Assembly (NCBI GenBank): GCA_025667525.1
Contig: CM046880.1
Location: forward strand, 598,421,452 to 598,485,451
DNA: 64,000 nt
Direction of reading: 5' to 3'
Origin: Glebionis coronaria
Taxonomy: Eukaryota; Streptophyta; Magnoliopsida; Asterales; Asteraceae
This document shows positions 22,106 to 34,436 of this stretch, one piece after another (within the stretch, counting starts at the first letter, position 1; every line of letters starts with the position of its first letter). The position numbers and the translations under genes were made by a program. The notes under the pieces are model-generated. The model worked only from the letters and a program-made list of their open reading frames with translations. It was not told the DNA's origin and searched no databases.

Positions 22106-23944
22106 CTCCTTCTATTGTCCCTAAGATTTGACCTAATACCGACAACAACTTCGTGTTGTGTCGATACTCATATTCCGCTACACGTAAAATCAAACTAACG
22201 TAACTTTTCCTAGTTTTGAGTTAGAAGCTCTATTTTATACCAAATCGAAGCACTTGACCATCTCTACAACTATATCCTATCAAAACAAACTTTACTCAAA
22301 CTTTAACCCACGAAAATACCCTTAAACATACTGGTAAAAAATGACCATTTAAAAATCACATCAAAATCCATTTTAACCCATTTCTAAGCTTACCTACACT
22401 CCTAATAAGACATATATATCATCCTTAACAAATCCATGTTAAATCCAAGATCTTTAGACTCAAACATTCGAAACTATTTTATCTAGGTTGTCAATTGTAC
22501 ATATGAATTAACATAGCGGAATTGCACAATCAACTAGAACAAGATGCTTAAGAGATGAATGATTCCCAAAAGAGTATGTATGATTTGATTAACACAAACT
22601 ACTCTAGGGGTGTATGCATTGAATCCCACACCTAGAGATCAAAATAGCAGTAGATTACATTTTGTGTGTTAGAACTGATGAATAAAACCTACGTCTGGTG
22701 GTTCCTTTTATATATTAAGGAACCCTGGGATACATGGAAACTAAATAAAGTAATAATGACTAAATCAAAACTGACTTATTCATTCTTATCATGTGTTGAC
22801 CAAATTTTCATACTTATCACTAGCAGTGGGAAGTACTCTAGCAGGGGCAAGTACTCCAGCAGGGGAATCTCCAGTAGTGGGAACTCTAGCAGGGGAAAGT
22901 ACTCTAGCAGTGGGAACTCCATCAGTGGGAACTCCAGCATAATGCCCTATTTGGTCCTTCATGTTTCTATAGTGTTTGACTCATCAACTTTTGACCCAAC
23001 AATTCAAACATCCTAATTCACTTGCATGTTTATCAGGCTTCATAACCCAAATATAAACAACGCATGAAATTCAAAGAAATATTATTAAAATAACATTAAC
23101 TTAAACATGGAACCATACCACAAGCAAAAAAAATCCAAGCTCCAAGAATAAAAAACCCCTTGGTTTGGTTGTAGGTTTTGAGGGCAAAAACACCAAGGAA
23201 AATCTTTTTCCTAGCTTGATTATTCACCTACAATTGATCGTAACATCAAAACAAAGACATGCAATGAGCAAATTAGATCAAATCTAGCTTTTTCATAAAA
23301 ATAATTTTTGGAAAAATTTATGTTGATGCATGCTGTAATTGATTGATGAAAAACACTTACAAAGTAAAAAGAAAGATTGGTTTTTTAAAAATCCAAGTTT
23401 TGAAAGTGGTGGTGGTGGTTGTGGGTGTAGGGTGGCCGACATCTAAAGAGAAGAGAGGGAGAGAGTGCGTGTGAAATTTTTGAATAATAAGTAGGGTTGT
23501 GTGTGTAAATTAGCCTTTCATGTAATGGGGAGGATAGAAAGAGTAATTAAGGTGTTCTTTTGACCTTATTAGCAAAACTAGTTATAAAGAGTGGGAATAA
23601 GTTTACCAGTTGGTTTTTGAAAATTTACGGTAGTCGGGTTTCATCCTGGCTTCATGAAATGAAATCCCGTTGAATAAAATACTTTTTCAAAGGTTTAAAC
23701 GCACACGAAAAGTAATAGTAAGGTTCCGACTCGACTTAATATGTAATAAAACGAAAATTTTAAATATCTCGAATGTCGAAATGATCGATAATAAAATGAA
23801 AAGTTTTGGGCATCCATCGGCATCACAATCACTAACTGTTCTCTCTAATCATCAAAACGTAAAAATAGAGTCTCAAACATCGGTTTCAACTTAAAACGTC
23901 AAACATAATAACGATTAAATTTCGCAAAAAATTCGTAAAAATAG
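22106..23944. other. Intergenic DNA with a possible minus-strand LTR fragment
   Basis: No gene recognised. Around 22480-23001 the minus strand reads TGTTGGGTCAAAAG at 23001, has TATATAAAAGG near 22705-22715, and could be a solo or truncated LTR, but no PBS or target duplication was found. A palindrome GGTTCCTT...AAGGAACC lies at about 22700-22724. 23400-23480 is a GGTGGTGG / GAGAGA-rich patch. Confidence 0.35.
22822..22938 (+). repeat. Minisatellite of 15- and 18-bp units
   Basis: Units built on AGCAGTGGGAACTCC or AGCAGGGGAAAGTACTCT follow each other seven times. All unit lengths are 15 or 18, so spacing stays a multiple of three. The plus-strand frame gives SSGKYS/SSGNS-like repeats, the minus strand GVPTA/RVLSPA-like repeats; no evidence that either is translated. 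Confidence 0.8.
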
Positions 23945-25312
23945 GATTAAATAATGACCTCTGGTTCGGGGTATCATAGTTTATCTAAACGGGAGACTAT
24001 GATGCTTTCCATTGGAGGTAGGGATACCCTTACTTCCTCGGTCTTGAGTTCTCTTGGTACGTATTACCTTTCTATTTTCCCTATGTCTATTGATGTATGT
24101 AAAAAGCTTGAATCTATTAGATCCAAAATTTTCTAGGGAAGTGATGATAGTTCTAAAAAGATTCAATGGATTGCTTGGAAGCTTGTTATTACTTCTAAAA
24201 GAAATAAAGGTTTCGGCATTGGTAGTCTTTATTCGTTGAATCAAGCTCTCATTCAAAAGTAGCGATGGCGTTTTGTTAATAACCCGAATTTCCTGTGGGT
24301 TCGATTGATTACTTCTATTCATGACGTTTTTTCGTTTTTTAGTCACATTGGTACTAAAGGAGTATGGGGTCGTATCGTGGGATCCATCAACACCGTGCAT
24401 GAGAAAGGTGTTGTTCCGCTTTCTACTCTTCAAAGACGCGTTAACAATGGTGGTGATACTAAATTCTGGTAGGAATTATGGGTGAATAATTCTTCTCTAA
24501 AACATTAGTTTCCTCGTTTATTTCGTCTTGATTTAAATAAGGATTGTTTGATTCCGGATTGCTGAAACAATGGTTGAAGAGTAGAGTGGATTCGACCAAT
24601 TTTAAATTGTACAAATGCGTATCATATTGAGGCTCTTTACATCCAACTTGCTAATTACAAGCAAAATGATTTGGAAGACACATGGTCTTGGTCCATAGGG
24701 ACACAGTTCGCTGTCAAATCCATTCGTGAACATAGATGAAAGTTATCCTCCTAACGATGGCATGGAAAAAAGATGGAACCGATTTCTTCCTAAAAAATCA
24801 ACATCTTTTCCTAGAGAGCTCTTCGTGACCGCCTTCCTACAAGATGGAACCTTAGTCGAAAATGGATGGATGTCTCTTCCCTCATCTGTCTGGTGTGTGG
24901 TGTTAGGAATGAAACATTAACCACATCATGTGATTTTGCTCGCTTGCTACTTATTTTGGGCATCAAATCTTTTTAGTGGCTTTATCTTACTCCCCCTAAT
25001 CTGTCTAATCTGCATGATCTTTATATTTGGCTTGATAATATACACCTCTCGTTAAACGTGTTGTGGATACTATTTGTGGAGTCGTCATGTGGTCTTTGTG
25101 GAATTTCAGGACCGAGACGATCTTTGGCTCCTCTATTTCTCAGCTTTGTATTATTATTGATAAAATCGTAGATTTTTCGTTTAGGTGGTATTCATCTAGA
25201 AACAATTTATCCTCCATTACTTGGAACAATTGGATTTAAAATCCTTTAAAGGATTTCTCTTTTTAATTGTTTTCTTAGCTCCTTGTTTATAAAAATCTTG
25301 TTGTTCAAAAAA
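23945..25312 (+). pseudogene. 3' part of a second LINE ORF2, heavily mutated
   Basis: Plus-strand remains of the post-RT region of an L1-type ORF2: KRETMMLSIGGRDTLTSSVL, SSLGTYYLSIFPM, SKKIQWIAWKLVITSKRNKG, NNGGDTKFW and PRLFRLDLNKD are readable across TAG/TGA stops and shifts. It is truncated upstream of the RT core and ends with an untranslated tail and an A-run (TTGTTCAAAAAAAA) at about 25312, the authentic LINE 3' end. No target duplication was found. Its tail differs from that of the LINE at 17518-19652, so it is a separate family. Confidence 0.75.
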
Positions 25313-26027
25313 AATTACACAATACTAGTTATAATTACTCAGAATATTAAACATATAGAGATCTAAAAACTAAAAAGGGAAATTTTCCTGATTATTGAGA
25401 TTTTTAGTTTATGTTAATACCTTAAAAGCCGAAAACAATAAACTACGATATATATTTGAGTCACGAAAATCTATTTTCGAGTTATTAAAAACCATAGTAG
25501 AACGATACTAATACGTTACAACCTCAAATCTATAAGAGGCTCAAATGTAAGAAATGTCTTTTATATATGTTATAAAGCGTTAAAACATTTTAACAAAAAA
25601 ATTTAAAATTTAATAAATTAAAGTATTAAATTAACAAAAAAACACAAAAGTTAAAAAAAAATATGCTGAAAGGAAAACAAATTGAAATATAGTATACATA
25701 AAACATACATTTACATCTCATCATGAGCTATCAGACCAATCACATTTTAAGAGGCTACTGTAAGATATGTTTTTTTTTTATAATGTAGATCGTTTTGTAG
25801 TGGTAAAATATCGTTTAGAGAGAATACGAGTGGATCGACTAAATACTGATGTGCCAGGCCTTACAAACTTACGTACTTTTTAAGAGCATGCTCAATGCAT
25901 CAAATAGGCAAAAGTTTTCTTTATCATTTTTAAAAGTCTTTAGAGTGGGTTTTCTCCATTGCAACCAAGACTTTTCCAAAAACTTTTCCATATGACTTCT
26001 AAATCCTCAAGTCTTTCCATAAAGCTA
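25313..26027. other. AT-rich intergenic DNA
   Basis: No gene seen. The sequence from 25885 (GAGCATGCTCAATGCAT) resembles a truncated outer copy of the Tourist-like MITE that follows. Confidence 0.45.
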
Positions 26028-26349
26028 TAAGAGCAGTTGCAATGCATTGTTTTGTGAAAGACTTGTTGCAATTATAAAAGCTTTTTGAATGACTTAATGC
26101 AATGGAGTAAAAGCTTTACTAAAGACTTGTTATCAAATGACTTGGTATATACCAAACGTTTGACACATATTCTCCAAGCTATTTGCATTGATTGAGGATA
26201 TAAATAAAGCATATAAAAAGCTATTGTAAGACTTTTTAGCATTGTATAAGATTTAGAAGAAAAGCTTTTCATGTAAGAAATTAAATGAAATAATTAATGT
26301 TTGATCACAAAAAGTCTTTAATAGCTTATTAGCAATACAGATGCTCTAA
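26028..26349. mobile_element. Tourist-like MITE (PIF/Harbinger type)
   Basis: Ends GAGCAGTTGCAATGCA and, inverted, GAGCATCTGTATTGC, with TAA at both sides (26028-26030 and 26347-26349), the three-base duplication of PIF/Harbinger elements. The 316-bp interior is non-coding. Confidence 0.7.
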
Positions 26350-26364
26350 GCCATTTATAAGTTA

Positions 26365-26400
26365 CTAGCTTAAAGACCCGTGGAATCACGGGATATCTTA
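26365..26400 (-). mobile_element. Helitron-like 3' terminus
   Basis: Minus strand: a hairpin CCCGTG-ATTC-CACGGG, eight bases, then CTAG followed by T. This is the layout of a Helitron 3' end (hairpin upstream of CTRR, insertion next to T). The body would extend to higher coordinates; the 5' TC end was not found, so the element's size is unknown. Confidence 0.45.
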
Positions 26401-26477
26401 TAAGAATTTATTTGTAAGAAGTGTTATGAAAAAATAAAATAAGAGGAATACACAATGAAAAACGTGAGCATGAAGCA

Positions 26478-26908
26478 TTAATATATGAAATAAATAAAAA
26501 CTGAAAGTAAACATGTATCATTATACGGTAATGTTATGATTGCAAAAATTATAATAAAGAGTTCCATGTATTTTTCAATCCCATATTTGATGATCTTGAG
26601 TATGAGATGTCGTTTTCCATAAAGGTGAAGTTGGTTGCCAAGTTCCAATGTGTGAACACCTATTTGATGTACCAAAATGCAATTAGACTTTAGTTAAATA
26701 TGTTGTGATTGAAAAATGATTCGTTGATAAAACATGTAATAAAATATACGAATATAATAACAACATACATGTTGGTACATTGCTTATAGATTTTGAAGAA
26801 CTCCTTTGTACACCACGTTGTCTTGGAAATATTACCATCCTCATCACAAACGACAACTTTCAACCCCTCTTTGCTTTTTCCTGGTGAATCTATAAACATG
26901 CTCAACAC
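26478..26908 (-). other. Unrecognised coding-like fragments next to the Helitron-like end
   Basis: Two minus-strand frames, one with GKSKEGLKVVVCDEDGNIS (26690-26908) and one with GVHTLELGNQLHLYGKRH (26478-26675), separated by AT-rich DNA that could be an intron. Composition is less AT-biased than the surroundings. I do not recognise the family. They may be exons captured by or belonging to the Helitron-like element. Confidence 0.3.
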
Positions 26909-28265
26909 GTTTTAACGTTAATTTTAACATTCATTCGACCCGTTAAAGATGGGAACATAATCAAAATCGACCCTAACATACTTTTGAAAGAAATAAGGTC
27001 AGTTTTTCATCTCTATTTAAAACTCGTTGCAATTTCCTAATTTAACTACCGCTAACACAAAGAAATACAAAAAAAATATTTTTACTCATTTTCAGTAAGT
27101 GTTGGAATAATACACTACTGTTAATCCAAGAGAAAAAAAAGGTAAATGTGTAATTTCAAATAATTCTTGGAATAAAAGTGGAGATCCATGATGGTTTGAA
27201 TTGATTGAACTTCATAGAACCTGTTATTTGTTATTTTATTTTGTTTGAATCAGTGACATGGAATTCGTGAGATGACTTTGGGATATATGCATGATGCAAT
27301 ATATCGATGATTTTGAATTGGTGATATTATTGGTTCGTTTAATTTTTTAGAGTAGAAGGAAGTTACAAAGAGTATAAAAGAACTTTTTGTTTAAATTTTT
27401 TTACAATACAAATTTTTTTAAGCTAATGAAGGTAATGCTTTTAAATAGTTTACAAAAATAGATGTTAAAACGTTTTATTGTTTTTAAATTTACAAAAATA
27501 CGTTTAAAATTTTTCTATTTTGAAGATTTACCAAAATAAAATTATTAAACGCGTTTTATTTTTTAAAAGATCACAAAATAAGTTTGTAATTGATTTTCTT
27601 TTGAAAACTTTACAAAAATAGATTCCGTTTTGGGTATTGACGTACGTTTGTTACGCATTGTGAAGTCTTAAGACTTATTTAAGGTATGTCTTTGAGAGAT
27701 TTTTCAATGGAGTTAACAATAGTAAGGTTATTAAATTGTTTGTAGCTTGAAGGGGTTGTACTATAGAGCTTATTATGAAAATATTTTTATAATGAATTTT
27801 ATTCTTGTGCTTTAAAAAGTTGTAAAAAAACCTTAACATATAATTTTCAAAATATAAAAATTAGACGTGTAAGATAAAAACCAACCTTTAAAAGTTTAAA
27901 ACATCAACATAAATTATGTTATGAGTAATGCTACAATAAAAAATTCAATAAGTGATCTTTAACAAATTCAAATAAACTACTCCATCACTAAAGTTAACTT
28001 TATAATACGGTGCAAGAGAGTATTAACTAATAGATTAGGGTTACAGGTGAGGTTTATTATAAGAATATAAATGTTTTTAACTTAAAAAAGGTCATAAAGT
28101 AAAGGCGTATAAACTACGGAGAGTTTTATAATTCACGTAAAGCAACTATTTGTGCCCCTTAGAACAAAATAGACCAGTAAATACTTTTTGTACGATTTTC
28201 AGTCCCTGACATAAAATGTTATGAAAAAGGACGTGAAAGTGTTTTTGGCTATCAACTCTTGACAC
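26909..28265. other. AT-rich intergenic DNA
   Basis: No gene, RNA or clear element. About 27655-27780 is weakly similar to Tourist-like MITE interior sequence. Confidence 0.5.
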
Positions 28266-28269
28266 TCTA

Positions 28270-28651
28270 ATGGCACTTAAGACTTGCTTTGACTTTGCAA
28301 TTATTATTGTTTACTTGTTGGATAGAGACTTTCATTACAAATGTTAACACTGCTGGTGCATGTGAAAAAACATCGATTCGCTCTGTTGCACTTAGCTTGA
28401 GCCCATGTTTGGCTGCTTGCGGAAATGCTATAGCTAAGGTACCACCCATGTGTTACACCAAAGTTAATACCTTAATCGTTGTTGCCCCAAAGTGTCTTTG
28501 TGCAGTTTTGCTTTCCCATTGGACTGCTATCGAGGCTGGTATAAAGCCACTAATTGCAACTGGCATCCCTAAACAATGCAACATTAAAAGGAGGCCCGTT
28601 TGGAAGAAGTGTGGACGTAACTCAATCATATTCATTCAATCGTGTATGTAA
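28270..28651 (+). pseudogene. DIR1-like lipid-transfer protein relic
   Basis: Resembles small secreted nsLTP-family proteins of the DIR1 type, which bind lipids through an eight-cysteine, four-disulfide fold and act in systemic resistance signalling. The mature-like part is one frame: ACEKTSIRSVALSLSPCLAA, then VPPMCYTKV, APKCLCAVLLS, IPKQCNIKRRPVWKKCG. The ATG at 28270 (MALKTCFDFAIII) starts a plausible signal peptide, but that frame shifts by one before the mature part; a start at 28289 is in frame but gives a poor signal. The expected CC pair is CY (fourth cysteine lost), an extra cysteine occurs in LAACGNA, and the C-terminus runs past its usual end. I call it a pseudogene; no other host gene is adjacent. 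Confidence 0.7.
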
Positions 28652-31630
28652 TGAAAATTCTCATCGTAAGATACATCGTGCCATGAAGATAATGGGAGGA
28701 AAACGCTGTAAAGCATTATTCATATATTATCCTAAAAACCCATGGACGTTCTATTTTAAAGAAGCATGGATAAAAAAGATTAGGTAGACGTGATTTACTA
28801 GAGCTTACTATGTCAAGTCCCAAGTACGAGTGTTCTATATAACAAACATTCATAAACCTTTTGGATTACCCAAACTATGAGAGTGGATGGAAAATCACAT
28901 TAGAAGACTTATAAGACATCACATTTTAAAGAAGCATTAGATAAAAAAATCTTTGGTAAATTAAAAATAAAAAAGATCAAAAGGATATATTCAGAATATG
29001 CACCCAACCATAAAAGAAATTACTATGCTATAAAAGGTTTATTTAGAGGTGACACAAGTAAACTAACATTAAAAAATCAATGACTTTACATCCAAAGTAG
29101 AATTTAAATCATCTTGTACTTGAGTCTTTAATTCGTTCTTGGAGACCCGTCAAATATAGAAGAAAGGTCATAGAAACATACATTCAGATGCCGTCATATT
29201 CAAAAGGTTAATGTTGCTTCATGGACGACCATAAACAAAACAGAAGCTAAAGCTTAAAGATACCATTTACTATCATTTATACACAGATGCTTGAACAAAT
29301 TTAGGGTTACAAAGACCAAAAAATCTTTATAAACAACCTCAAGACCGCAATCCTGAATAATAGCACCAACACTGCCCATTAAACTTAATTTCGGTTTCTT
29401 CCTGAAAGTACAAACATAAAAAATGAAACATTTGAAATAGAGATTTAATATAGAAAGTAAATCGAAAAACTTTTTTAATTTATTATTTAAACACAAATAT
29501 ATGAATGCCAATGGAATTTTTGTTATTCATCTGTATCCTCCACTAAAGTCAATTCTGCAAAACAAAAACACACAATAATTTCAAATTAAGCATAGCTAAG
29601 GAGCAAACAGATCCAATTTACTATGCAATTCAAATATAATCCCAAAACTGAATATGGATATAAGCGATACTTACCGATTTTAAATAATGGATTTCATCGA
29701 AATTAAAAGACCCACCGACATATAGATCGAATTTGAAGGGTTGTTGAAACTGTTTTGAGATAAATTACTTTGAATCTTGGATCGTAGAGTGATGTGAGAA
29801 ACCTTTTATAGTGAAGTATTGTACATACGAAGATTCAAAGAGTAAGAAACTTGAACTAATTTTGGAATGTTTTTATGACAATAAATCAAATATTGAAACC
29901 TATTCTCTGACTTATTGTTTTGAAATTGTTTTGAATGGGCATTAAAACACTTTAAAGGATTTAAATGGCATTAAATAACTTTATAAAACTACAAATAAAT
30001 GTTGAAATAACAAAAAATATTGTAAACAAATAAAAAGTTGTAAATGAGTATAGTTATTTTACAAACTTGAAAATTGTTTTATAAAAACTAACTATTTTTC
30101 TAAACTTTTAAAAACGCTTCTCAATAAATGATTTTTATAAATTTACATCAAAAATACAAAAACAGAAAAATTACGAATACATAAAAACGAACTATTTCCT
30201 TTTCATGCATTTTTTTATACACACAAAATTATTTATTTGTTTTCTGATATACACAAAATTAAAATTAAAAATACATGTATAAATGTAATTCTTTTAGCTT
30301 AAATAAAAAATCCTTCAACTCTAGTGATATACATAACAATTGTACATTATTAGACGTATATTAAAAAGACATTAGTTGTACATTAGAGCTTAAATACGAA
30401 TACATAATAGTTGTACTTTTCATAGTTTTTTTTAGGGATTTAAATATATGGTAATGTTTTTTAATTGTTTTAACACTTTTTTATATAAGCAAAATATTTT
30501 TTATATAAACAAACTTTTTTCATGAAAAAATAAAATATTAAACACTTTTTTTGGGTTCATCCTGAAAGTATATTTACCACAAAGATACATTTTTTAAAAA
30601 GAAATATTATATTCATACTTTTTATTGGTTTCGTTTGTCGTCTTCTTTAAATAACTTAAATAAGTTTATTTATGTAACATTCAAACATTTTAAAAATAAA
30701 TAACGTCATCTTTTGGGATTTATTATAAAAATTTATCATGAAATTTTATTTGTACTTACCATTCGTTTTGAATTTTTAAAATTTTAAAAGAAATATTATT
30801 TTCATACTTTTTATTCATAAATGATTTCAAAAATATATTTTTTGAGAATTAATTTTTATAAAAATAATGAGTTATCATGAGTTTTTTACCTTATTTTATT
30901 TTTTTGAGACACACAAAATAAATTTACTTAAAAAACAAACCTACAATTTTTTTATACACCATGTTTAAAAGTATACAACTTTTTAAAAATATAACACAAC
31001 TTTACAAAAATAATTGAAGATAATCATGATTATTCAAAATTAAAAAAAAACGCTTGTACAACTATTTCATTATCATTTTTAGTTAAAAAATGTTATATAC
31101 GAATGATTTAAATAGGTTAAATATGGTAGTGTCCATGTTATACTTTAAAATCACAGGGATAAAAATTGTGGCATTGGAATACTTGTACTTAAGATTATTT
31201 ATAGTAAGCAATTTAATTCTTGCATTTAATATTTGTGCTTTATAAACTTGTAATATATTTTGTTTTATTATATAAAATAGATTTATTTAATGCATCAAAT
31301 CATTAAAGACTTGATGCATGATTGTTCATGCTCTAAAATGATTTTGTGAACATCATAAATAAAGTAGCTTTGATAAAAGGAACTTCGATACCACGAAAAG
31401 AACTTTGCCTATTGTTATACTTTACTTTTGTTGCATGTGATATAATTATGTAGAGACTTTTCAAAAAAAAGGTATTATTTGTAGAGGCAAACGACCACAA
31501 CCATAAATCATTTGCATACGAGAAACCATACACTTAACTATTTATATACGTAACTTTTCGATCTTTTTATCACAATCTTTATGACTTTATCCTTGTCGAG
31601 CTAATATCTTTTTCACTATCGTCATTTCCT
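28652..31630. other. AT-rich intergenic DNA with one exon-like stretch
   Basis: Mostly A/T-rich with no recognisable element. On the minus strand 29254-29725 has exon-like features: a GTAAGT donor-like site near 29675, TTCTGCAG near 29555 and TTTCAG before KKPKLSLMGSVGAIIQDCGL (29300-29405), but no known protein. 29830-31630 holds nothing I can name. Confidence 0.4.
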
Positions 31631-31633
31631 ATC

Positions 31634-32007
31634 AGGCTGGTGGGAGTGGTAAGAAAGAAACCTACTCACCGTTATGTCAGCGCTACATTAACTTTTTAAC
31701 AAACTTATTACAACTCACCCAAACTCTCCACATGAGATAATGACACTCACCCAAACTCACTACAACTCACCTTTCATACCTATTTTTTAATTATTTAAAC
31801 ACACCCCACTCACAAAAAAAACCCACAAATAAACCTAACTCAAAAAATAAAAACACTTAGGCCCACAAAAGATAAACTCACCCAGGTGAGTTTGCCCCTG
31901 CTTTTTTTTTATTTTCGACACTTACTCGCGCGTGACTAATTTGAAGAGAATGGATACCCACGAGCTTACAAACTCACGAGTGACTTTTCATCCATTCCCA
32001 CCAGCCT
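31634..32007. mobile_element. MITE with GGCTGGTGGGA(G/A)TGG inverted ends
   Basis: Left end AGGCTGGTGGGAGTGG and, inverted at the right, AGGCTGGTGGGAATGG. The 374-bp interior is rich in ACTCACC boxes and non-coding. No target duplication could be identified, so the superfamily is open. Confidence 0.55.
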
Positions 32008-32482
32008 CACATCCCGATGATAACATGCGATGCAAAACTTGGTCAACTGAGCATGGAGTTAGTAGCGAATTGAATCGATTAAAATTAAAACGATTATGAG
32101 AAAAACATGAACCGAAAACTGAACCGCAATGAACCAACTCAAACCGACCGGTTTGGTTTAGATGGTCTAAGTATATTTTCTCGATTTATGCCTGAAGCGA
32201 ACCCAACCAAGCTAAATCGAAACCAAAACCATACATAAAATAAAAATAAAAATATAAAAATAAGGTCGGCTCTGTTTCATTTGGATCGATCTGATTCAGT
32301 TTTTAAGTTCGATTCGATTTTTGATATGTAATCCATATTTATACTAGATATAGGAACCGTATAATTTTATTAATTTTTTTAACATTTTCATACTTAACTT
32401 AAACAAAATATTAGAATAAAACACTAGTGTATAGTCATAGGGTAGGGATTTGATCATCATGTCGATCCGATCAAATTATGAG

Positions 32483-33593
32483 GTAACTGTAGAATGATGG
32501 AAAACCCCGTAGGTTATTATGTGTTTATTCATGGATTATTTATAATGATAAGCAAACCTTAATCACAAACCTTAATGGGCCATCACCCACAAACCAGGCT
32601 TGGCCTAATAATAACGTCTAATACTCCCCCGCAGTTCGAGCGTGAAATCACAAAAGCTCGAACTGGAGATTAACTTAACTAAAACATTACTAAATAAATA
32701 AAAGAAAACTAAAACGTTAAGAAAATATTAGAATAAAAGGAAAATACAACCACTTTTAGAATTCTAAGAAAACCATCAAATGGCCCCTTCTTCACAAGTA
32801 TATTTCTTCTTCTTTTTTTTCATCCAAGAACAGACCGACACCAAACCATCCAAATCTTTTATATCCTTATATCCGGATTTAGGTCCCTTTTTTCGTAGTT
32901 TCTTTTTTTTAATCGGGTGATGGTTTCATTGATGGAGATGATGATATGTGTTTGAGAAAGTGGAACATTAGAGAGAAAATCAAATGGGGTTGCTAGGGAG
33001 ATCGACTTTGATGAGGAGAAATTGAAATTGATATGTTGAGATATGTTTTTTTTAATCTGTTTTTTGGATCTGGAAACAATCCCTTTTTTTATCTGCATTT
33101 TTTGATATGTTGGATAATACTTTAAGTCGTGCTGGTGATGATGATCGGGTGGTAACAGCAGCGGAAGAGATGAAAGGCTTTGTCTTGTTGTTTATGAGAT
33201 GATAGAGTGGGAAGGCTGGAAGAGTATGTAGAGGTAGCAAGAGATCCAGTCGGAAAAGGGTAAGATGATGCGGTTTGAGAAAAGAAAATAGATGATACTC
33301 GTTTGTTTATGGTGACAAACGTGGAGAATAGATAATGAAGAGGACACGACAAACGGTCGAGGAAAGATTTGACGGGGTGGTAGAGCAGCGGTTGCTAGAG
33401 GCGGCTTGATGACCGTGGTCTCAAGATCGTACCAACTAGGTGTCTGATACCATGTAGAACGATGGAAAACCCCGTGGGTTATTATGTGTTTATTCATGGC
33501 TTATTTATAATGATAAGCAAACCCTAATCACAAACCTTAATGGGCCATCACCCACAAACCGGGCTTGGCCTAATAATAACGTCTAATAGTAAC
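32483..33593 (-). mobile_element. Complete TRIM-like LTR element, 1,101 bp
   Basis: Target duplication GTAAC at 32483-32487 and 33589-33593. LTRs of 136 bp at 32488-32623 and 33453-33588 differ at about five positions. Minus-strand order: LTR beginning TATTAGACG, LTR end TTCTACA, PBS TGGTATCAGACA directly abutting (33441-33452), an internal region of about 830 bp, polypurine tract GCGGGGGAG (32624-32632), second LTR. The interior has several overlapping short frames but no retroviral domain, so it depends on an outside reverse transcriptase and integrase. The right-edge copia shares its LTR start and polypurine-tract context and is the likely type of helper. The LTR starts TA, not TG. Confidence 0.9.
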
Positions 33594-33900
33594 GGGTTTA
33601 ACCATCGGTCAAGTCGGTCGAATAATTCGATCATGGGTTCGATTGTCAGTTAGCCTGATCGAATAACATGATCTCGAGTTCGACCGTCAGAACAACCCGG
33701 TCAAGTCCTCGGGTCACGAGTTTGACCATTGGGTCAACTAGGCTGAGTTACTGGGTTGATCGTCGGGTCAACCCAATCGAGTCATCTGGTATAGGTTTAT
33801 ACCTTTAAGTCAACCCGATCGAGTCACCGATTCACTGATTCGTCCATCAGATTAATCTGATCGAGTCACCGAATTATCGATTTAACCACTGATTCACTTA
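33594..33900 (+). repeat. Degenerate tandem repeat (GGGTCAACCCGATCGAGTCA-like)
   Basis: Repeated units of about 40-45 bp built from GGTCAA, CGATCGAGTCA and GATT/GGTT words, diverging toward the right. GC content is higher than in neighbouring DNA. No coding sense. Confidence 0.65.
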
Positions 33901-34436
33901 GAATATCGTAAACTATCTTATGTTAGACAATTTTTACAACTATACGCGAGAATATACACGTCTAATTAGTATAAAGTTTCCAATCTAGGAATTCGAATTA
34001 TTCATTCCAACTTCTAAATGGTAACTATTAAATCCCTATATTATTTGTTTAAATTCGTATACCAATCAACAAGCTAGTAACTCCAAAAATATAGAGACGG
34101 TTGCATACTTTAATAGTTATCTTGATACTGTTTTTTTTTTAATAGCAAAAGCATCTTTCAGAATACAAAATATTTTAAAGTCCCAATAGAGATCCCACAC
34201 AAAGAAATTGTCTTACGTATTGTTGTCTCCGTCTCCTATTCTTGGCAACCAAGTTTTTTTTTTCCAAGAACCCAATATTGACTTTTCCACTTTCACTTTT
34301 TCAAAAACTTTCAGTGTTAGATGATATCTTAAATTCTTTAACTTCAAACAATAATTATGTTAAAAAAAAGAAACAATAAATGGGTTTCACTAATTACACT
34401 ACAAAATAACTGTTATTTAGTAATAATCTAATGACA

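Noticed and set aside
22666..23016. 116-codon ORF covering the minisatellite
   Set aside because: No recognisable domain on either side of the repeat and no supporting gene structure.
32080..32300. GAACCGAAAACTGAACCG / ACCGACCGGTTTGGTTT word cluster
   Set aside because: Common simple-sequence-like motif in plant genomes with no clear unit or boundary here.
33052..33497. Overlapping minus-strand ORFs inside the TRIM
   Set aside because: Three short frames overlap, with no retroviral domain and no family resemblance; the element is non-coding.
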